DNA of 64,000 nucleotides. Source: Candidatus Caenarcanales bacterium. GTDB taxonomy: Bacteria > Cyanobacteriota > Vampirovibrionia > LMEP-6097. The position numbers and the translations under genes are program-made. Shown in pieces: positions 60,541 to 64,000 of this stretch (the stretch's first letter is position 1; the number at the start of each line of letters is the position of its first letter). The stretch is from assembly GCA_013216135.1 (NCBI GenBank), contig JABSOS010000011.1, positions 35,375 to 99,374 of the forward strand, given 5' to 3'. The notes beneath the pieces were generated by a model. That model did no database searches and was not told where the DNA came from. It saw only the letters and a list, made by a program, of their open reading frames with translations.

Positions 60541-60795
60541 TTAAGCAGCTTTTTGAATACCTACGTATTTTCTGCCTTTAGATGTGTAGAATTCAACAAC
60601 TCCATGCTCAACAGCAAATAACGTATCATCTCCACCTCTCATAACATTAAATCCAGGGTGAATCTTAGTACCTCTTTGACGAACTATAATATTTCCAGCC
60701 TTAACTACTTGACCAGCATATTTTTTTACACCAAGTCTTTTAGCCTTCGAGTCGCGGCCGTTTTTAGTACTACCTACACCTTTCTTTGATGCCAT
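60541..60795 (-). CDS. rpmA: 50S ribosomal protein L27
   Basis: An 84-residue L27 located near the peptidyl transferase centre. It begins [29 protein letters not shown] and has the family core [26 protein letters not shown]. The N-terminus is mature length without the cleaved extension found in Firmicutes. The usual neighbour rplU is not upstream; instead a cell-wall-amidase-like gene ends 48 bases before, so rpmA sits between the lytic gene run and the coiled-coil pair. Confidence 0.97.
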   Translation of the reverse strand: MASKKGVGSTKNGRDSKAKRLGVKKYAGQVVKAGNIIVRQRGTKIHPGFNVMRGGDDTLFAVEHGVVEFYTSKGRKYVGIQKAA

Positions 60796-60843
60796 AAGGC
60801 TAAATATCTTAGCATATTAAATCTTAGAGGTTTATTAAAATAT

Positions 60844-61809
60844 TTAGGCGGTGGTGGATAGGCTTCTACCCTTAACCTTAGCTAGTAATTGTTGACCAGA
60901 AGAGTTCTGAAACGCTCTTTGAATAACATCATCATTTAAGGTTGCAATGTGCATGTGTGCTCCAGGTTTAATATCATCTTTGAGTGAGTAAACTTTGGTT
61001 CTCGTTCCGATACCGCTGCTGCCCCCCTCCTGAATCTGTGCGCCTTCTATATGTGGACCTAGCATTCTATACTTTATTTCACCAGTACTAGGATCTTTCC
61101 AGGCATCAGAGATTACGTAAACGTGATCTCCATTTGTGCCGGTTATAGTAGCGACTCTTCCTACTAAACTATTTTTTATTTCTTCATCTGACTTTGTTTT
61201 TAGACTATCGACAAAGGCTTGATCAACTTTCTGTGTAGTTCCTATGCCTGCATCACCAATAGCACCTGCAAATCCTCTAATCCTCTGTTCCTTAGTGAGG
61301 TTAGCATCTTTCATATTGTAAGCTCTTTCTTTAAGAGGCTTCAATTTAGCCCAGTCTTCTGGACTAAGAAATGCTCTTAAGAAATTCCATGGACCAGTGC
61401 AACAATCCATTCCTTTCGTATTCGTAGGGTCTTTTCTTTGATACGTGTGTCCATCTTCTCTTGCTGCTGCATAGAAATTTTCTAAGCTATTTAGGAAAAT
61501 ATGACTAAGAGTACCGCCTCTTAATTGACTTGTATTTACTGTACTGTTGCGCCAAACTTCATTTGGATTAGGGCTACTTGTTGGACTTGATTGTCTACTA
61601 ATATTTTCTAATCTTGCAAAAGGGTTACGTCTGCTAGTATTTGTTGGAACTGTTTGTGGAGCAGTGTTTTCAAATGTTCCATTACTAACTCCCGAAAATG
61701 TACCTACTGGTCTAGAGCTCTGCACGTCTTCACGTCTAAGAATTCTTTGTTCGAAGAAATTATCTTCGCGGACTGTTCTTATAGGAGCTGTAGTATATGT
61801 ACCTGTCAT
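60844..61809 (-). CDS. Exported-type Cys/His amidase-like protein with RRNPFARL motif
   Basis: A 321-residue protein with no signal peptide. Residues 1-95 are Thr/Ser/Pro/Asn-rich, containing RRNPFARLENI near 60 and NEVWRN near 80, blocks repeated in the next two genes. The C-terminal domain (about 100-321) has a Cys pair in GMDCCTGPWNFLRAFLS and a downstream GDHVYVISDAW after a strand VGRVATITG. That is the Cys ... GxH order of NlpC/P60 and CHAP-type peptidoglycan amidases, so Cys-His catalysis is plausible. The ribosome binding site is AAAGGA, and the gene starts 11 bases after its upstream neighbour. Confidence 0.55.
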   Translation of the reverse strand: MTGTYTTAPIRTVREDNFFEQRILRREDVQSSRPVGTFSGVSNGTFENTAPQTVPTNTSRRNPFARLENISRQSSPTSSPNPNEVWRNSTVNTSQLRGGTLSHIFLNSLENFYAAAREDGHTYQRKDPTNTKGMDCCTGPWNFLRAFLSPEDWAKLKPLKERAYNMKDANLTKEQRIRGFAGAIGDAGIGTTQKVDQAFVDSLKTKSDEEIKNSLVGRVATITGTNGDHVYVISDAWKDPSTGEIKYRMLGPHIEGAQIQEGGSSGIGTRTKVYSLKDDIKPGAHMHIATLNDDVIQRAFQNSSGQQLLAKVKGRSLSTTA

Positions 61810-61820
61810 ATCTATCCTTT

Positions 61821-62585
61821 CTAGGCATGAAATTTATTACCACCGGCTCCAGCTAGTTGAACTCCACCTGCTGGATTTGATTCAGCAGATTTCCAAGAAT
61901 GTTTTCCATTTAGAGCAGTTAATGCTTGATTTAATCTATTACTATCATTTCTTCTAGCATCCATTGCATCTACAAATTCTTCAGCTTTAGCTCTATCTCC
62001 AAACTTAAACTCAAGTAAAGTAATGGCATCTTCTCTAGACGTGATTGAGGTAATTCCATTTTCAGCCATTTTCCCTTTGACAATATCAGCCATTACTACG
62101 AATTGTTGTGGAGCCCAGATCATTCCTTTTAGACTTTCATCTTCACTTCCCCAAGCTTTTGCACCCTTGTCAGTGAGTCTGTTACTGACTACACCTAATA
62201 TATAGTCATAATCATCTAACCCACTAGTACTTAAGCCAGGTCTGCCTTCAAAACCAGTCATTACCACAGTGTTGTACCAATCTTCATCACTGACATTTGA
62301 AAATGTAGTCGTTCCACTAATATCACTTGTTGTATTACCAGTTTCTGTATTTTCTGGAACTGCTCCAGTATTTTGCTGCCAAGTTTCATTTTTTTGTTGT
62401 GGTGTTGGCTGTTGGTTTCTTAATTCTTGTTCTTTTCTTTTTAAGCTTGCTTCCCAAAGTTTTGCAAAGACATTTCTTCTACGTCTTGGAGCAACTTGAG
62501 GTCTTTGAGTTGTAGGTGGTATACCACTAATCTCTGTAGCTGGGGCTTGTGATGTTTGTGGTAATAAAGCACTTTGAAATACCAT
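61821..62585 (-). CDS. Exported-type SleB-like cell-wall hydrolase with RRNVFAKLW motif
   Basis: A 254-residue protein with no signal peptide. The N-terminal 90 residues are Pro/Gln/Thr-rich, with RRRRNVFAKLWEASLKR near 33-50 and KNETWQQN near 67-74. The C-terminal domain (about 100-254) reads NTVVMTGFEGRPG ... DYILGVVSNRLTDKGAKAW ... MIWAPQQFVVM. This follows the SleB/Hydrolase_2 pattern (E-A-R-G-E, then V-x-x-V-x-x-N-R, then Q-F), with Glu of FEGRPG as candidate catalytic acid. Such domains cleave the glycan strands of peptidoglycan. The ribosome binding site is AAAGGA; same operon as its neighbours. Confidence 0.6.
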   Translation of the reverse strand: MVFQSALLPQTSQAPATEISGIPPTTQRPQVAPRRRRNVFAKLWEASLKRKEQELRNQQPTPQQKNETWQQNTGAVPENTETGNTTSDISGTTTFSNVSDEDWYNTVVMTGFEGRPGLSTSGLDDYDYILGVVSNRLTDKGAKAWGSEDESLKGMIWAPQQFVVMADIVKGKMAENGITSITSREDAITLLEFKFGDRAKAEEFVDAMDARRNDSNRLNQALTALNGKHSWKSAESNPAGGVQLAGAGGNKFHA

Positions 62586-62598
62586 TGTGTTTTTCCTT

Positions 62599-63345
62599 TT
62601 AAGCTACAGCTACTGTTGAATTTCCATAATCAGGTCGACCAACTGAATAAATATAAGGGCTGTAGGTTCCTACGAATCCTTCAAATTCTTCAAGTGAAAT
62701 AATTTTTTTCTCTGCTAGGTTCTCTCCGTCTTTATTAGTACCATGAGCATTATCAATTAAACCGATTTGATATTTCCCATCTTTCATAATCGGGTTACCA
62801 TTATCGTCCATTAAAATAGTTATAGTTGCAGCATGGTTACTAGTGCCTTGACCACCGTCTGATAGAGCTTTATGCCCCATGTTTAAGTTGCCTTTTTTCG
62901 TGAAAGAAACAGTATCTCCAACTTTTAACTTTCCTTCATCGAAAAGTTTTTGCATGTCTTTAATGCTTGAACCTTTTACTTGAGCAGTTGCAGATTCATC
63001 AACTACAGAAGATATTACGTTGCCCATTGGTTTAACACCAAGTTTTTTTTGAACGTGCTGTGCAGCTTTCATTGTTGCTGAAACACATCTACCAGATGCC
63101 GTTAATGGTTTTCTAGTCCAAGAACAGTGTTCTTTGGTTCTATCGAATGTTGCAAATAATTTTGCTCTTTCAAGATCCTCTTGACTAATATTTTGAGAAC
63201 CTGAAGGTGATAAATTAGATGGTGATACATTGCTGCTAGGGTTTACATCACTAGGGTTTACATTTTGTGTGCGAGTAATACTATTTCTCACATCTTTAGT
63301 GATTGACCATAATCTTGCAAATGGGTTGTATCTAGCTGTTGTCAT
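62599..63345 (-). CDS. Exported-type CHAP/NlpC-like amidase with RYNPFARLW motif
   Basis: A 248-residue protein with no signal peptide. It begins MTTARYNPFARLWSITKD, the shared block at the very N-terminus, then an Asn/Pro/Ser repeat linker (NPSDVNPSSNVSPSNLSPS). The C-terminal domain (about 70-248) has a candidate nucleophile in SGRCVSATMKAAQHV, LKVGDTVSFTKKG typical of the GDxVxF strand in CHAP/NlpC domains, a His in TSNHAATITIL, and IDNAHG for the third polar residue. It should cut peptide bonds of peptidoglycan if active. The ribosome binding site is AGGA. It lies 14 bases upstream of the SleB-like gene. Confidence 0.6.
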   Translation of the reverse strand: MTTARYNPFARLWSITKDVRNSITRTQNVNPSDVNPSSNVSPSNLSPSGSQNISQEDLERAKLFATFDRTKEHCSWTRKPLTASGRCVSATMKAAQHVQKKLGVKPMGNVISSVVDESATAQVKGSSIKDMQKLFDEGKLKVGDTVSFTKKGNLNMGHKALSDGGQGTSNHAATITILMDDNGNPIMKDGKYQIGLIDNAHGTNKDGENLAEKKIISLEEFEGFVGTYSPYIYSVGRPDYGNSTVAVA

Positions 63346-63400
63346 TGTGATCTCTATCCTATTTTATATAAAGTCAGTATTACTTTTTATTTGATAAAAT

Positions 63401-63844
63401 TTATGCAACTGTATTTAAAGTCTGCTTACCACTATCCAGGACTAGCTTATTAAATTCTCCTCCTTGAGAAGAAGCTAAAAGATTTTTTATTGTTTCTTGG
63501 TCTTCAGGTTTGAATACTATGCAGCCCTGTCCCCCAGCGGTATTGCTCCCGCCAGTATGGAAGATGCATGTAGGGTTATCAGTTTCATCTAATCTGTTAT
63601 ATGCTCCTGAACCAGCTAAAACTCTTTGAATTCTATCCCAACCACTATCTACCATGTCAAAAGCAATTGTGCCTGGTGTTTTATAGCCTCGTGAGTTTGC
63701 ACGAAACTTTTCTATCATGCCATCAGGTACTACAGCTCTATCATTTCGATGATAATTCGATCCAATATCTGGAGTTGTTGATACATCAAAAACTTTATTA
63801 CTTACTAATTTGATTTGTCCATTTACTACTTTGGCTACAACCAT
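63401..63844 (-). CDS. L,D-transpeptidase/DUF5675-like protein
   Basis: A 147-residue protein whose core TCIFHTGGSNTAGGQGCIVFKPED has the His ... Gly-Cys-Ile arrangement of YkuD-type L,D-transpeptidases or the similar DUF5675 family, both cell-wall-linked. No signal peptide. The frame is open for 36 further codons upstream of the ATG, with protein-like sequence but no ATG, GTG or TTG, so the true start is uncertain. It is the first gene of the lytic run and ends LNTVA. The domain call is tentative. Confidence 0.5.
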   Translation of the reverse strand: MVVAKVVNGQIKLVSNKVFDVSTTPDIGSNYHRNDRAVVPDGMIEKFRANSRGYKTPGTIAFDMVDSGWDRIQRVLAGSGAYNRLDETDNPTCIFHTGGSNTAGGQGCIVFKPEDQETIKNLLASSQGGEFNKLVLDSGKQTLNTVA

Positions 63845-63942
63845 TTGGTCGTTATATTTTCCTGAAGCTTGTTTAAGACCATTTGCATCTTTCTCATCAA
63901 ATTCTCTGTTTGATATTACAAAGGGCTCTAGACCATTAAACT

Positions 63943-64000
63943 TTATGATTCTTTAGAAATTACTAACTCGTACAACTCCTTTTCTAGCTCCTGATTGTTT
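63943..64000 (-). CDS. C-terminal end of a gene running off the window
   Basis: The last 18 codons of a minus-strand frame (NNQELEKELYELVISKES then TAA). Too short to name. Helical and charged. Confidence 0.35.
   Translation of the reverse strand, partial: NNQELEKELYELVISKES

Noticed and set aside
1..64000. CRISPR array
   Set aside because: No series of evenly spaced repeats is present; the repeats found are pairs of regulatory boxes, terminators or intragenic duplications.

Overview
The window is AT-rich bacterial chromosome with short intergenic gaps and many genes that lack a Shine-Dalgarno site but carry a TATAAT-like box 4 to 12 bases before the start codon, which suggests widespread leaderless transcription. 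The gene content (flagellar cap protein, a cyanobacterial-style dicluster ferredoxin, a sulfite-reductase-type flavodoxin, Fur boxes, no photosynthesis genes) fits a non-photosynthetic relative of Cyanobacteria such as Vampirovibrionia/Melainabacteria. That assignment is inference; no rRNA is present to test it.

Bases 1 to about 4990 are the right end of an integrated mobile element. It holds an operator-like palindrome, a ribbon-helix-helix-like protein, two small helical proteins, a Toprim/helicase-like replication protein and a large serine recombinase whose reading frame runs into the 3' end of tRNA-His.

From 5 to 45 kb the window is mostly housekeeping: an rpe/histidine kinase/degenerate response regulator operon, rpsL-rpsG (separate from fusA, which lies at 52 kb), cinA, a class B penicillin-binding protein, pheA, a speE/glycosyltransferase/PAP2 operon, a sodium/solute symporter, acetyl-CoA synthetase, ilvE, ferredoxin, trpA, flavodoxin, an ABC importer core, tatD, fliD, uppS and alr. 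Between them lie large unrecognised proteins. The most striking is an 883-residue protein joining a GHKL-type ATPase motif set, one membrane segment, a His-rich stretch and an HExxH metallopeptidase motif. Paired Fur boxes precede an unknown membrane protein gene (12.5 kb) and lie between a PRC-barrel gene and the ferredoxin gene (32.1 kb).

From 45 to 64 kb, a trpG-anmK-pyk operon, fusA and rpmA are interspersed with proteins that mostly have no recognisable signal peptide, disordered Asn/Gln/Pro/Ser-rich parts and, in several cases, domains resembling cell-wall enzymes. On the minus strand these are a 3D/MltA-like protein (54.4 kb), two coiled-coil proteins with C-terminal hydrophobic segments (57.4 to 60.4 kb), and a run of four: two Cys/His amidase-like proteins, one SleB-like and one L,D-transpeptidase-like (60.8 to 63.8 kb). 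Three of the last four share an N-terminal [RY]N[PV]FA[RK]L block. On the plus strand lie small acidic, Gln-rich or EF-hand-containing proteins. I read this as a candidate undescribed exported cell-wall-active arsenal, possibly using a non-Sec route such as the flagellar export apparatus or another secretion system. The export route and the function are inference.
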